A DNA stretch of 64,000 bases from Porphyromonas cangingivalis (GCF_900638305.1 NZ_LR134506.1:1178001-1242000); one strand, 5' to 3'; shown: positions 53,145-61,876, counted from the first letter of the stretch. Notes: a model not told the origin generated them from the sequence alone. Translations and numbers: made by a program.

Positions 53145-55506
53145 CTTCAAGGTTAGCACAGGACTAAAAAGTATTCTAGGGCAAGATCTTATTACCGATG
53201 ACTATGTTGCCATTCTAGAGCTTGTCAAAAACTCCTACGATGCGGGAGCGAGGAAGGTTATCATTACATTTGAGTCGGACTCTATTATCATCGCAGATGA
53301 CGGCAAAGGAATGACTCTGGATGATATAAGAGACAAATGGCTATTTATTGCCTATTCGGCCAAGAAAGCAGCCTCCGAAAGTTCTTATCGAGATCATCTA
53401 AGACGCCACTATGCAGGTGCTAAGGGCATTGGACGTATGTCTTGTGATCGTCTGGGAAAGAAGCTAATCCTAGAAACTTGTCACGAAAAAGGAGAGTTTG
53501 AAAGACTATACATAGATTGGAGTTTATTTGAGCAGGATCAAAATAAAGAGTTCGCAGAGATTGGCCTTCCTCATCAAACCTCGGAAAGAGAACCAATATT
53601 TCCCAACAGTGCTGTTACTGGCACAAGGTTACAACTCTTCGAGCTACGAAAGGTCTGGGACAGAGAAGACAAAAAGAGACTTAGGCGATCTCTAGAGAAG
53701 ATGATTAACCCATTCTCTGAGATTGATGATTTTGAGATTGTGGTTATTTCTGAGAATGACAAGTTTCAAGATACCCGAGAGACTGAAGACTACAACAAGA
53801 TTAATGGACCTATCAAGAATAACATCAGGGAGATTTTGGAGATTAAAACTACCGAAATCAAAAGTTGGACTACAAAGGAGCATATACACACCAGAGTCAG
53901 CGACCGTGGAGAGCTGATGTATGAAATCTTTGAGCCAAATCCTTACGACCACGTGAAGGAGGCGACTATAAGTCTGTTTTATCTGAATAGGGCTGCCAAA
54001 GTAAACTTTAGTCGGAGGATGGGGGTAACCCCAACTCAGTATGGCTCCATATTCCTATTTCGAAACAACTTCCGAATCTTGCCCTATGGTGACGTTGGAG
54101 ATGATAGTTTTGGCTTGGACCGCCGAGCTATGCAGGGCTACAATCGATATATAGGTACCCGAGATTTATTCGGACGTATAGATTTGCATACTGACGATTT
54201 AGAACGCTTCAAAGAAGTTTCTAGCCGAAATGCTGGTCTTATAGACAATAAGGCGAGCCGAGAGTTGTTTGAGTATTTCGAAATCACTCATCGTCGACTT
54301 GAGAGATATGTTGCAGGGGTTTTGTGGGGGGATAAATTCCTTAGCCGTGAATACTTCAAGAGTATGGCTGATGCAGACAAAGCTAGGAAAGAGCTTCAAA
54401 ATAACGAAAGAGAAAGCGAGACAACTTCTCACCTGTATCATAGTCCCGGAAGTAGGGTGGATTTTATGCAACTAGTCCGAAGCTTGGCTCAGGACAAGAA
54501 TATTACAATCGTTCGATACAATGAGGCATTAGCCAATATTGTATCCAACGCTAAAGAGTATGAATTGCTCCAAGATAAACTTTTGGCAGACTTTGAAGAC
54601 TTGGCAAATAAAACTAGCAGTCAATCTCTAAAACAAAGTCTAAGCAATGCCAAAGCGACACTGGAGCAATTGGCACAACATAAGGCAGAGCTAGAGCAAC
54701 AACTTAAAGATGCTGAGGTACGGCGTAATGCAGCTGAGCGACTAGCAAAAGAAAGTCAAAAACAGAAGGAAGAAGCTGACAAGAAAAAGCAAGAGGCTGA
54801 GAAAGAACGTGATGCTCAAATCGTAAAGAATCAGTATCTATCTTCTGTCAGAAATACATCTAAGGAGGTTGAGGACATTGTACACACGATACTGATTTCC
54901 TCTACCAACCTTTCATCTATCATCAATCTAGTATCGATGTCGTTAGAGGAGCTTGGTGTACATCAGGCGGAGCTATCTCAACAGCTAGATAGAGCCAGAT
55001 TTCAAATTGAACGTATCGTGAAACTGGCTTCAATGGTTACCAAGGCCGATAGCGCTTTACTCCGTGAAGCCTCTAGAGTAGACCTCAAAGAGTATATTAG
55101 AGAGTACCTAGACAATTTTAGGGCGTCACTTAATATCTCAATCGTAGATAAATCTAACGGAGAACTCCTCAAACGTCTTCCTCTACTAGAGCTATCAGTA
55201 GTCCTTGATAATCTAGTCAGCAATGCTGTCAAAGCTGATGCCAAGAAGCTACTTGTGATTTTCCACAGCACAGATGATAGGGCCATATCTATAGACTTTG
55301 CTGATGATGGATGTGGCGTTGATTTAGCTTTATTCACTCCTAAGACTATATTTGAGGAGGGTGTTACCAACCGCAGAGGAGGATCTGGTATAGGTCTAAG
55401 CACTATTAAAGAGCAAATGAAGAGAAACCTTAATGGCGATATTGAGTTTCTGGGTAATGGTCTACATTTTCCCACAGGTGCAACATTTAGATTAATTTTG
55501 AAGTAA
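53128..55506 (+). CDS. Protein with two GHKL ATPase domains: MutL/MORC-like N-terminal and histidine-kinase-like C-terminal
   Basis: From the ATG at 53128 (17 bp inside the methyltransferase gene) the protein has 792 aa. Residues 20-110 form a GHKL ATPase of the MutL/Hsp90/MORC branch: N-box ELVKNSYDA (Glu31, Asn35), ADDGKGM (56-62) and GAKGIGR (97-103). A transducer-like region and a helical part follow, then a long Glu/Lys/Ala-rich coiled coil (about 470-575). A helix with EDIVHTIL (His586) could be a phosphoacceptor. The C terminus is a HATPase_c of the histidine-kinase type: N-box LDNLVSNA (Asn699), FADDGCG (724-730) and GGSGIGLS (751-758). The receiver gene starts 1 bp inside its stop. 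It is probably a sensor kinase activated by DNA or infection; that is inference. Confidence 0.88.
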   Translation: MGETLNFKVSTGLKSILGQDLITDDYVAILELVKNSYDAGARKVIITFESDSIIIADDGKGMTLDDIRDKWLFIAYSAKKAASESSYRDHLRRHYAGAKGIGRMSCDRLGKKLILETCHEKGEFERLYIDWSLFEQDQNKEFAEIGLPHQTSEREPIFPNSAVTGTRLQLFELRKVWDREDKKRLRRSLEKMINPFSEIDDFEIVVISENDKFQDTRETEDYNKINGPIKNNIREILEIKTTEIKSWTTKEHIHTRVSDRGELMYEIFEPNPYDHVKEATISLFYLNRAAKVNFSRRMGVTPTQYGSIFLFRNNFRILPYGDVGDDSFGLDRRAMQGYNRYIGTRDLFGRIDLHTDDLERFKEVSSRNAGLIDNKASRELFEYFEITHRRLERYVAGVLWGDKFLSREYFKSMADADKARKELQNNERESETTSHLYHSPGSRVDFMQLVRSLAQDKNITIVRYNEALANIVSNAKEYELLQDKLLADFEDLANKTSSQSLKQSLSNAKATLEQLAQHKAELEQQLKDAEVRRNAAERLAKESQKQKEEADKKKQEAEKERDAQIVKNQYLSSVRNTSKEVEDIVHTILISSTNLSSIINLVSMSLEELGVHQAELSQQLDRARFQIERIVKLASMVTKADSALLREASRVDLKEYIREYLDNFRASLNISIVDKSNGELLKRLPLLELSVVLDNLVSNAVKADAKKLLVIFHSTDDRAISIDFADDGCGVDLALFTPKTIFEEGVTNRRGGSGIGLSTIKEQMKRNLNGDIEFLGNGLHFPTGATFRLILK

Positions 55507-56207
55507 TGGTGGAGATGAGAATATTAGTCATAGACGATGCTGACATGTCTGACAGTTTGAACTCCTTAAAAAGGAAACTCTCTAGAGATAAGATTAACCT
55601 AACATCGAGCGTTATACATCTAAATAATCGGAGATACTACAATCTCGATAGCAAGTTAGACTTATCTCCTATAAAAGAAGAAGTAAATCAAGTCAAGCAA
55701 CAGGGTAGGTTTGATCTGATTATGGTCGATTACAATTATGGAGAGGACTGTGAGCTAAATGGTCTATCAATTATTCAAGAACTTAGAAAGATTTTCCATA
55801 AAACAAGAATTATCTTATATAGTGGTTCAAGGAAGGACGTGATAAAATACATCATTGAAAGCAGTGGTATTCTCAGCGAAAAGGACACTATTGACTACGA
55901 CGAGATGGTGAAACACATAAACAATCTCATGGAGATGAAAATTGAGACATTCATCCAACGAAATAACTTCGAAAGTGAAGCAATAAAAGTACTTAAACAA
56001 AATAGTTGCAAAGATGTTAAAGAACTACTTATGGATAAGTTGTCCCTGTACCCCAACTTAGTTGTGCATGACCAAGGAGTGCGTGGGATTGGAGGCAAAT
56101 CACTAAAAGATGTTGTAGAGGCTCTAGGTTCTGACGATCAAACTCAAAATTGGCTAGATGAAATACTAGATGAATTTATAGCCTATTTAACCAAGATTTA
56201 TGAGTAA
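55506..56207 (+). CDS. Response-regulator receiver-domain protein with uncharacterised C-terminal half
   Basis: The 233-aa protein has an N-terminal receiver fold: acidic pair LVIDDAD (Asp10, Asp11), phospho-acceptor Asp75 in IMVDYNYGED, and the Ser/Thr position in LYSGSRK (about 106). The conserved Lys is not obvious. The C-terminal part (about 130-233) is helical with no known DNA-binding domain. It overlaps the kinase-like gene by 1 bp and the protease-like gene by 8 bp, which means tight translational coupling. An ATG at 55515 is an alternative start. It probably receives phosphate from the preceding kinase-like protein and passes the signal to the protease-like protein. Confidence 0.82.
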   Translation: MVEMRILVIDDADMSDSLNSLKRKLSRDKINLTSSVIHLNNRRYYNLDSKLDLSPIKEEVNQVKQQGRFDLIMVDYNYGEDCELNGLSIIQELRKIFHKTRIILYSGSRKDVIKYIIESSGILSEKDTIDYDEMVKHINNLMEMKIETFIQRNNFESEAIKVLKQNSCKDVKELLMDKLSLYPNLVVHDQGVRGIGGKSLKDVVEALGSDDQTQNWLDEILDEFIAYLTKIYE

Positions 56208-56862
56208 AATAGTCTGTGTTTATCCAACTGATGACACAACGGATTTTCTTGGGCCAATCACAGATGTACTAAAGGCACAAGGAGCAATTATCATCAGAGG
56301 AGATACCACTGAGGAGGGACATCGAAAGGAAATAGCAGATCAGATAAAGGAGCTAACAGAGCAAGATATTTTTGTCTTTATGGGGCATGGTACGAGCTAT
56401 TGTTTATATGGCACTCCTCAAAGTGATGAGGATCAACCTCTCTTTGGAGATAAGCGACTAGCTATTCCTAAGTGTCATGGGAGCTTACTTATTTCGTGTA
56501 GATCGAGTGAGTTCATAAAATCCAAGAGGTTAGTAAACTCAATTGGGTTCGGGGAAATCCCCGCTACTTGGGAGGAAATACTAAGACTTAGGAATGAAAA
56601 TTCGAATTGTTATTCAGGAATAGATAAGGATACAATTCCAACGTATCAAGATAGCTTTATCAAAGCTCTATGTAAGGCTCTGCAGTTATGGGATCCGTCT
56701 AGTCAGACATTGCGCCAACTATACCAGAATATTCAACTCTGTATTACAGGACAAATAGTTCGACATCTTCTTGATAAAGAGTCCTTACTCTTAAAACAAA
56801 GGCAAGGTCTCTTTGAGATGCTCTATGAATTGAAGCAAGAGACTGATTTCCGTGAGAGTTAA
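56200..56862 (+). CDS. Small caspase/CHAT-like protein, possible effector
   Basis: This 220-aa protein has a His-Cys pair laid out as in caspase-like (CD clan) peptidases: His63 in FVFMGHGTS after a hydrophobic strand, and Cys100 in LLISCRSSEF after another strand, with VNSIGFG (a CHAT-like segment) just after. No transmembrane segment or second domain is seen. It overlaps the receiver gene by 8 bp and is the last gene of the operon. I infer a protease effector, but an inactive scaffold or other alpha/beta hydrolase cannot be ruled out. It is A+T-rich like the rest of the operon. Confidence 0.6.
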   Translation: MSKIVCVYPTDDTTDFLGPITDVLKAQGAIIIRGDTTEEGHRKEIADQIKELTEQDIFVFMGHGTSYCLYGTPQSDEDQPLFGDKRLAIPKCHGSLLISCRSSEFIKSKRLVNSIGFGEIPATWEEILRLRNENSNCYSGIDKDTIPTYQDSFIKALCKALQLWDPSSQTLRQLYQNIQLCITGQIVRHLLDKESLLLKQRQGLFEMLYELKQETDFRES

Positions 56863-56873
56863 TACAAAACTAA

Positions 56874-56925
56874 ATATTATAATAATCAACACATTACATC
56901 TCGTCCTTATATCGAACTGACGTTA
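56874..56925 (+). repeat. IS982 right-end remnant
   Basis: 52 bp ending CTTATATCGAACTGACGTTA; inverse partner at 48914-48965. It abuts head-to-head the next IS982 left end at 56927. Confidence 0.65.
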
Positions 56926-56926
56926 A

Positions 56927-57088
56927 TTAACGTCAATTCGACGTAAGCAAACAAAGAATGAAACTATGTCACCAACCATATTAACTGCCTAATATTGTTG
57001 TGGTTATAATTGAAAAAGTGGCGAATTATTTACATATAAGATTCTAATAACCAATTAGATACGCAAATATCAACCTAAATAAATTATG
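56927..57088 (+). mobile_element. IS982 left-end remnant
   Basis: Begins TAACGTCAATTCGACGTAAG and follows the left part of the copy at 49113 (shared CTGCCTAATATTGTTGTGG) as far as the transposase start codon, after which it is lost. Confidence 0.7.
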
Positions 57089-57156
57089 AGCGAGTCATAA
57101 GCCGTTGAGTTATACAGCCCAACGAAAAAATAGGATTTTTAATCCCCACCTTGCCC

Positions 57157-57350
57157 CTAATTGTTGTCATCCGGAGGCGGTGTGAAGGGTTCGTTAAGCC
57201 ACTTTTCAAGATCAATTTTGGTAAAAGTGTTCAGCCTTAACGACACGACAAGGTTTGCCAGCCCCCATTTGTAACGAGCAGTATGCTTTAACCAACAGAG
57301 TAGCAACATTGTTGTTAGGGCAGTCCATATCGACGTCTCCACAGCAGGTA
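57157..57350 (-). pseudogene. C-terminal fragment of an IS4-type transposase
   Basis: The minus-strand frame reads TALTTMLLLCWLKHTARYKW, then LRLNTFTKIDLEKWLNEPF and stop. This is the C-terminal region of IS4/DUF4372-type transposases, as far as I can recall. It is cut off at 57350 by the IS256 end. Confidence 0.6.
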
Positions 57351-58534
57351 GTGTCCGAAAAAGTGTGTAAGGTTAGTTCTCCCTTTTTCCCCTGGGGCAT
57401 GCCCCGGGGGGAAAAAACTTTGAGTTTTTCGTGTTATTACTCATTACTCATTTATTTGGTGCTCCACTCTTGGAAATAGGGTAACCTCCTTGCGTAAGTC
57501 TTTTCGGTCATTTCTCGGGCTACAGAGCCCAAGAGAAAGACGACGGCATCAGCCGAGGGTAGAGCCCCACGCATACGCAGCGTGCGCTTATAGCTCCGAT
57601 TGAGACGCTCCACCCAATTCGTCGAGTAAATCATACGACGAACACCCTCCGGGAACATCAGGTAAGTGAAGTAGCCTATATTGCGAGGTGCCGACAAGGA
57701 GAGCAGGCTCCGGTAGCTTTTCCCCCAACGTTCTGCAAATGTACACAATTTCTCAAATGCTTTGATGGGTGTAAGACTTGTACCCGAGATCGGAAACAAG
57801 TCATCCAACTCCTGCCTCATCCGATCCTTGTCCCTCTTCGATACGGCATTAAGTGCGTGACGTTTGAAATGAACGACACACAGCTGATGGGAGGAGTGAG
57901 GGAAAGCCGAGGCGATGGCTCGTTCAATCCCCTGTAAAGCATCTGAGATGATCAGGTCTATACGTTCGACTCCACGTGTTTTGAGGGCTTTCAACTCTGC
58001 CTCCCAATTCAACGCTCCTTCCGTGGGATGATTCACCACACAAAGAACCTCCCGACTACCGTCAGGAAGCAACCCCAACATCGTGTAATAGGCTTCCTGA
58101 GCCACACGATCATCCCGCCGTGTGTAGGCAAAGGTAGCATCGATGTACACGGCCAAATAGTGGGGCGACAGTTGGCGTTCCAACCACTTGTAGATCTCCT
58201 CTTTACTCGTGTTGGTGAGATAACTGACTTGCTGCTTGCTATAGTGATAGCCGTAGATCCGTTCGCACACCGAACCAATGTCTTCGCACGAAAGGCCTCG
58301 GGTATAAAGCTCGTGAAACAACAAGGCTCGTTCGCTCTCTTGGCTGGAGAGAATACCCAAAATCAGGGGCTGAAAATTCCCTGAACGAGTACGTGGAATG
58401 CGAAGCTCAAAGCTACAGCCATAGCCCCGCCATCGATGGGGACGGAAACCATTGCATTGTTCACCCTCATGCTCTTCGACAAAGAGAGCACGTTCTTGCT
58501 TTGAGAAGGTGTTCAATAGTACACGGATAAGTTC
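57351..58534 (-). mobile_element. IS256-family IS, its far end lost under an IS30 insertion
   Basis: The 57351 end reads GTGTCCGAAAAAGTGTGTAA, an IS256-type terminal repeat. A matching inverse end is missing at the other side, where IS30 sequence begins at 58535. A strong palindrome CCCC-GGGGCATGCCCC-GGGG lies at 57388-57412 behind the transposase stop. Confidence 0.75.
57452..58534 (-). pseudogene. IS256-family transposase, N-terminally truncated
   Basis: The frame runs from the IS30 junction (58534) to the stop at 57452, about 360 residues. A TTG at 58516 is the only start-like codon near the beginning. The mutator-type DDE motifs are present: YLAVYIDATF (Asp), DLIISDALQGI (Asp), CVVHFKRHALN and STNWVERLNRSYKR (Glu). 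The first residues seen (ELIRVLLNTFSKQERALF) lie some tens of residues into a normal protein, so the start was removed by the IS30 insertion. Confidence 0.85.
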
Positions 58535-59198
58535 TTAAGTTCACATTGGAAGTGCAAAACCTTCCAATATGAATAAAGCGTCAGCCCCCTAGACCACCGA
58601 GGGGGTTACAAGGGGAAACCTCCCCCTGTATTTGCAGGTTCAAGATAAAAGAAAAGGAGAGGTCCTGATGTACCTCTCCAAGTAGTTCAATTATCTTTAA
58701 TTTGCGATGTACAAACAACTGAACCGACAACAAAGATATGAAATCTCAGCATTTCTTCGAGCTGGTTTGAATCGTTCAGAAATTGCCCGACAACTCGAAG
58801 TCTCTCCGAGCACTATTTCTCGGGAGATAGCTCGTAACAGCACAGAAAAACGAAAGAGCTATAACCCTGAGACTACGCAGGAATATGCGGACATTCGCAA
58901 AGAACGGGTGCGTAGGAACAGGCGCATATGCGAGAGTATCAAAAGGAAATCCCTGAGGCTCTTGGAAGAAATGCAATGGTCTCCGAAGCAAATTTCCGGT
59001 TATCTCTCACTTCAAGGCGAAAAGGTCTCTCACGAAAGCATATACCGTTGGATAAGAGAAGACAAGGCCAATGGAGGAGCCCTCTACAAACACTGCAGAC
59101 ACAAACTTAAGAAACGATCTCGCCCGGTAGGAAAAGTCTCGAACATCCCTGACCGTGTAAGTATTCATCAGAGACCTCAGGAAGCTGATGGTAAGCCT
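58535..59198 (+). mobile_element. IS30-family IS, 3'-truncated, inverse of the copy at 50342
   Basis: Begins CTTAAGTTCACATTGGAAGT-type end and carries the leader and first half of the transposase gene. It breaks off where another IS30 end begins at 59199. Confidence 0.85.
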
Positions 59199-59201
59199 TA
59201 A
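58707..59201 (+). pseudogene. IS30-family transposase, truncated after residue 164
   Basis: Nearly identical to residues 1-163 of the 50368-51312 transposase (for example Asp/Glu at residue 12). It then ends EADGKP-stop as the frame runs into a second IS30 end. It lacks the DDE core, so it is inactive. Confidence 0.88.
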
Positions 59202-59275
59202 GTTCACATTGGAAGTGCAAAACCGCCGAATATAGAATAAAGCGTCAGCCCCCTAAACCACAGAGGAGGTTACAG
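59199..59275 (+). mobile_element. Second IS30 end fragment at the island's right edge
   Basis: CTTAAGTTCACATTGGAAGT... followed by a diverged leader (AATAAAGCGTCAGCCCCCTA is shared) and then broken off shortly before the attR repeat. Confidence 0.7.
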
Positions 59276-59289
59276 CCTGAATTCACAAT

Positions 59290-59302
59290 CTAGTGGGACC
59301 AC
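59290..59302 (+). repeat. Right attachment repeat (attR)
   Basis: CTAGTGGGACCAC, identical to the tRNA-Met 3' end at 48563-48575. Confidence 0.75.
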
Positions 59303-59310
59303 ACGAAACA

Positions 59311-59346
59311 AAAAGCATCAATACATCCTATGGTATTGATGCTTTT
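59311..59346. terminator. Former tRNA-Met terminator, now separated from the gene
   Basis: 14-bp perfect stem AAAAGCATCAATAC/GTATTGATGCTTTT (59311-59324 and 59333-59346). If the island is taken out, it lies right after the tRNA. Confidence 0.75.
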
Positions 59347-59424
59347 GTCATTGTAGCACACACCCTCAAGAGTATAAAAAGAGAGTGCCGCCGTCAAGTC
59401 TGATATCATTATACTATATAATAA

Positions 59425-59456
59425 TGTGTGAGAAGCAGAAATTATGACTATTTTTG
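59425..59456 (+). promoter_or_regulatory. Promoter of topA
   Basis: TGTG (one mismatch to TTTG) at 59425-59428, 20-bp spacer, TATTTTTG at 59449-59456 followed by CA. Confidence 0.6.
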
Positions 59457-59497
59457 CACCCATATTTGACAAGCACGCTCAAGAATAATATAGTATT

Positions 59498-61864
59498 ATG
59501 GCAAAAAATCTCCTCATAGTAGAGTCTCCTGCAAAGTCCAAGACGATCAGTAAGTTTTTGGGAAGTGACTTCAATGTCCTATCCAGCTTCGGACATATAC
59601 GTGACCTGAAAACCAAGGGCATGGGTGTCGATGTAGACAACCACTTCGCTCCCGAATATGAGGTATCTGAGGACAAGAAAAGCATCGTCAAGGAGCTCAG
59701 AGCCGAAGCTCAAAAGGCAGAAACCGTATGGCTCGCGTCCGATGAGGACCGCGAAGGGGAAGCCATAGCTTGGCACCTTGCGGAAGTCCTTGACCTCGAT
59801 GTGTCCAACACAAACCGCATCGTCTTCCACGAGATCACCCCAAAGGCGATCAATGCCGCACTTGAAAATCCTCGTACCATCGATATGAAGATGGTCGATG
59901 CTCAGCAGGCTCGCCGTGTGCTTGACCGTATCGTGGGGTTTGAACTTTCGCCCGTACTGTGGACGAAGGTGCGCCCTTCTCTCTCTGCGGGCAGGGTACA
60001 GTCCGTGGCGGTGCGTATATTGGTGGAGAGAGAGAGAGAGATCAATGCCTTTGAAGCAGAAAGTAGCTATCGCATCCGTGCGACATTTGTAACGGGTTCG
60101 GGGGAGCAGTTTGAGGCAGATGTGGATCGTCGCCCCAAGACATTGGATGAGGCAAAGGAGATACTTTCTTCGCTCGTGGGTGCGACATACAAGGTGCAGG
60201 ACATCGAGGTAAAGCCCACAAAACGCCACCCTGCAGCCCCCTTCACAACGTCAACTCTCCAGCAGGAGGCTTCACGTCGCCTGGGGCTATCTGTGACACA
60301 GACGATGCGTATTGCTCAGAGCCTCTACGAAGCGGGACATATCACTTATATGCGTACAGACTCGGTGAACCTCAGTTCGTTTGCCATAGGTGCAACTATT
60401 GAAGAAGTAGAAAAAGAGTACGGCAAGAAGTATGTCAAAGCACGCAACTTCAAGACGTCAACCAAGGGAGCTCAGGAAGCGCACGAGGCGATCCGTCCCA
60501 CTCATGTCGAAAAGATCGTGGCCGGCACAACCAAGCAGGAGAAGGCGATCTATGACCTGATCCGCAAGCGCACAATGGCATCGCAAATGGCGGATGCAGA
60601 GCTTGAGCGCACACAGCTGGACATCGTGAGCTCGACAGGCTTGAAGTTTGTCGCTCGTGGCGAAGTAATCACTTTCGATGGCTTCTTGAAAGTGTACCTT
60701 GAGGGCAACGACGATGAGTCGACAGAGTCGGATGTCATGCTCCTTCCGAAAGTGACGAAGGGTGAAGCTGTCGAGGCGGACAAGGTCTTGGCGACAGAGA
60801 GATTTACCCAACGTCCTCCGAGATATACCGAAGCGGCTCTCGTCAAGAAGATGGAGGAGCTGGGCATCGGTCGTCCGTCAACCTATGCGCCGACGATACA
60901 GACAATACAGAAGCGTGGCTACGTGGAGCGTAAGACCATAGAAGGTGTACAGCGTACTTACAATGAGATACTTCTCTCAGACAACAAGATAAAGATCTCT
61001 GAGAAGAGCGAGGTCTACGGTGCCGACCGCCAAAAGTTGGTGCCCACCGATGTGGGTATTGTCGTGAACGACTTCCTCGTCGAATACTTCCCAAAGGTGT
61101 TGGAGTACAACTTTACCGCAAGGGTTGAGAAGGAATTCGACAGCATCGCTGAGGGGAAGAAGCAGTGGAACGACGTCATCAAGGACTTCTACGACATCTT
61201 CCACGACAATGTGGAGAGTGTCAAGTCCGAGCGTATGGATCGCCGTGTCGGAGAACGAGAGATTGGCACCGACCCATCGACAGGTCAGCCTGTGTTTGCA
61301 AAGATAGGTCGATTCGGACCTATGGTGCAGATCGGGGAGTCTTCGACAGACGGTGACAAGCCACGCTTCGCATCGATACCCTCAAGCTTATCCTTGGAGA
61401 CTATCACTCTCGAAGAGGCATTGGTGCTCTTCACCCTTCCGAGGAGTCTGGGTGAGTACAAGGGTGAGACCCTCGAGGCGAATACAGGGCGTTTCGGTCC
61501 TTACGTGCGCTTCGGCAAACTATTTGCCAGCATCCCGAAGGATATGAACCCTTACGAGATCACACTCGATCAGGCGATAACGTTGGTGAATGCAAAGATC
61601 GAGGCGGAGAACAACAAATTCATCGCTTCGTTCGGCGAAGACAAAGAGCTGATACAAGTGCTCAACGGTCGCTTCGGACCATACATCTCTTACAAAAAGA
61701 AAAACTTCAAGATCCCCAAAGGCACAGATCCCCAAACCCTCGATGAGGCTACTTGTCGCAAACTCATAGAGGAGAGCAGCAAAGAGACTAAAGATAAAAA
61801 GGAGTCAGGGCGCAAGACGAAGACGACAAAGAAAACAACAAAGTCAACCGCAAAGAAAGCATAA
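59498..61864 (+). CDS. topA: DNA topoisomerase I (type IA)
   Basis: The 788-aa enzyme relaxes negative supercoils. The Toprim domain has LLIVESPAKSKTISKFLG and the acidic metal site ASDEDREGEAIAWH. The catalytic Tyr is in ITYMRTDSVNLSS. Instead of zinc fingers, the C-terminal region has three GRFGP-type topoisomerase C-terminal repeats and a Lys/Thr-rich tail (KTTKKTTKSTAKKA), common in Bacteroidetes. The next gene, tsaB, follows after 12 bp. Confidence 0.97.
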   Translation: MAKNLLIVESPAKSKTISKFLGSDFNVLSSFGHIRDLKTKGMGVDVDNHFAPEYEVSEDKKSIVKELRAEAQKAETVWLASDEDREGEAIAWHLAEVLDLDVSNTNRIVFHEITPKAINAALENPRTIDMKMVDAQQARRVLDRIVGFELSPVLWTKVRPSLSAGRVQSVAVRILVEREREINAFEAESSYRIRATFVTGSGEQFEADVDRRPKTLDEAKEILSSLVGATYKVQDIEVKPTKRHPAAPFTTSTLQQEASRRLGLSVTQTMRIAQSLYEAGHITYMRTDSVNLSSFAIGATIEEVEKEYGKKYVKARNFKTSTKGAQEAHEAIRPTHVEKIVAGTTKQEKAIYDLIRKRTMASQMADAELERTQLDIVSSTGLKFVARGEVITFDGFLKVYLEGNDDESTESDVMLLPKVTKGEAVEADKVLATERFTQRPPRYTEAALVKKMEELGIGRPSTYAPTIQTIQKRGYVERKTIEGVQRTYNEILLSDNKIKISEKSEVYGADRQKLVPTDVGIVVNDFLVEYFPKVLEYNFTARVEKEFDSIAEGKKQWNDVIKDFYDIFHDNVESVKSERMDRRVGEREIGTDPSTGQPVFAKIGRFGPMVQIGESSTDGDKPRFASIPSSLSLETITLEEALVLFTLPRSLGEYKGETLEANTGRFGPYVRFGKLFASIPKDMNPYEITLDQAITLVNAKIEAENNKFIASFGEDKELIQVLNGRFGPYISYKKKNFKIPKGTDPQTLDEATCRKLIEESSKETKDKKESGRKTKTTKKTTKSTAKKA

Positions 61865-61876
61865 ACACCAAGACTC

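Larger units (their letters stand above)
48575..59302. mobile_element. Genomic island of 10.7 kb at tRNA-Met
   Basis: The island is bounded by the 13-bp repeat of the tRNA 3' end. Behind the right copy lies a hairpin (59311-59346) that would be the tRNA's natural terminator if the island were removed. No integrase gene is visible. The inside contains IS982, IS30, IS256 and IS4-type elements or remnants and the four-gene methyltransferase/ATPase/receiver/protease operon. It is clearly A+T-richer: for example 55501-55560 has 23 G+C of 60, against 37 of 60 at 39841-39900 in dsbD. Confidence 0.8.
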
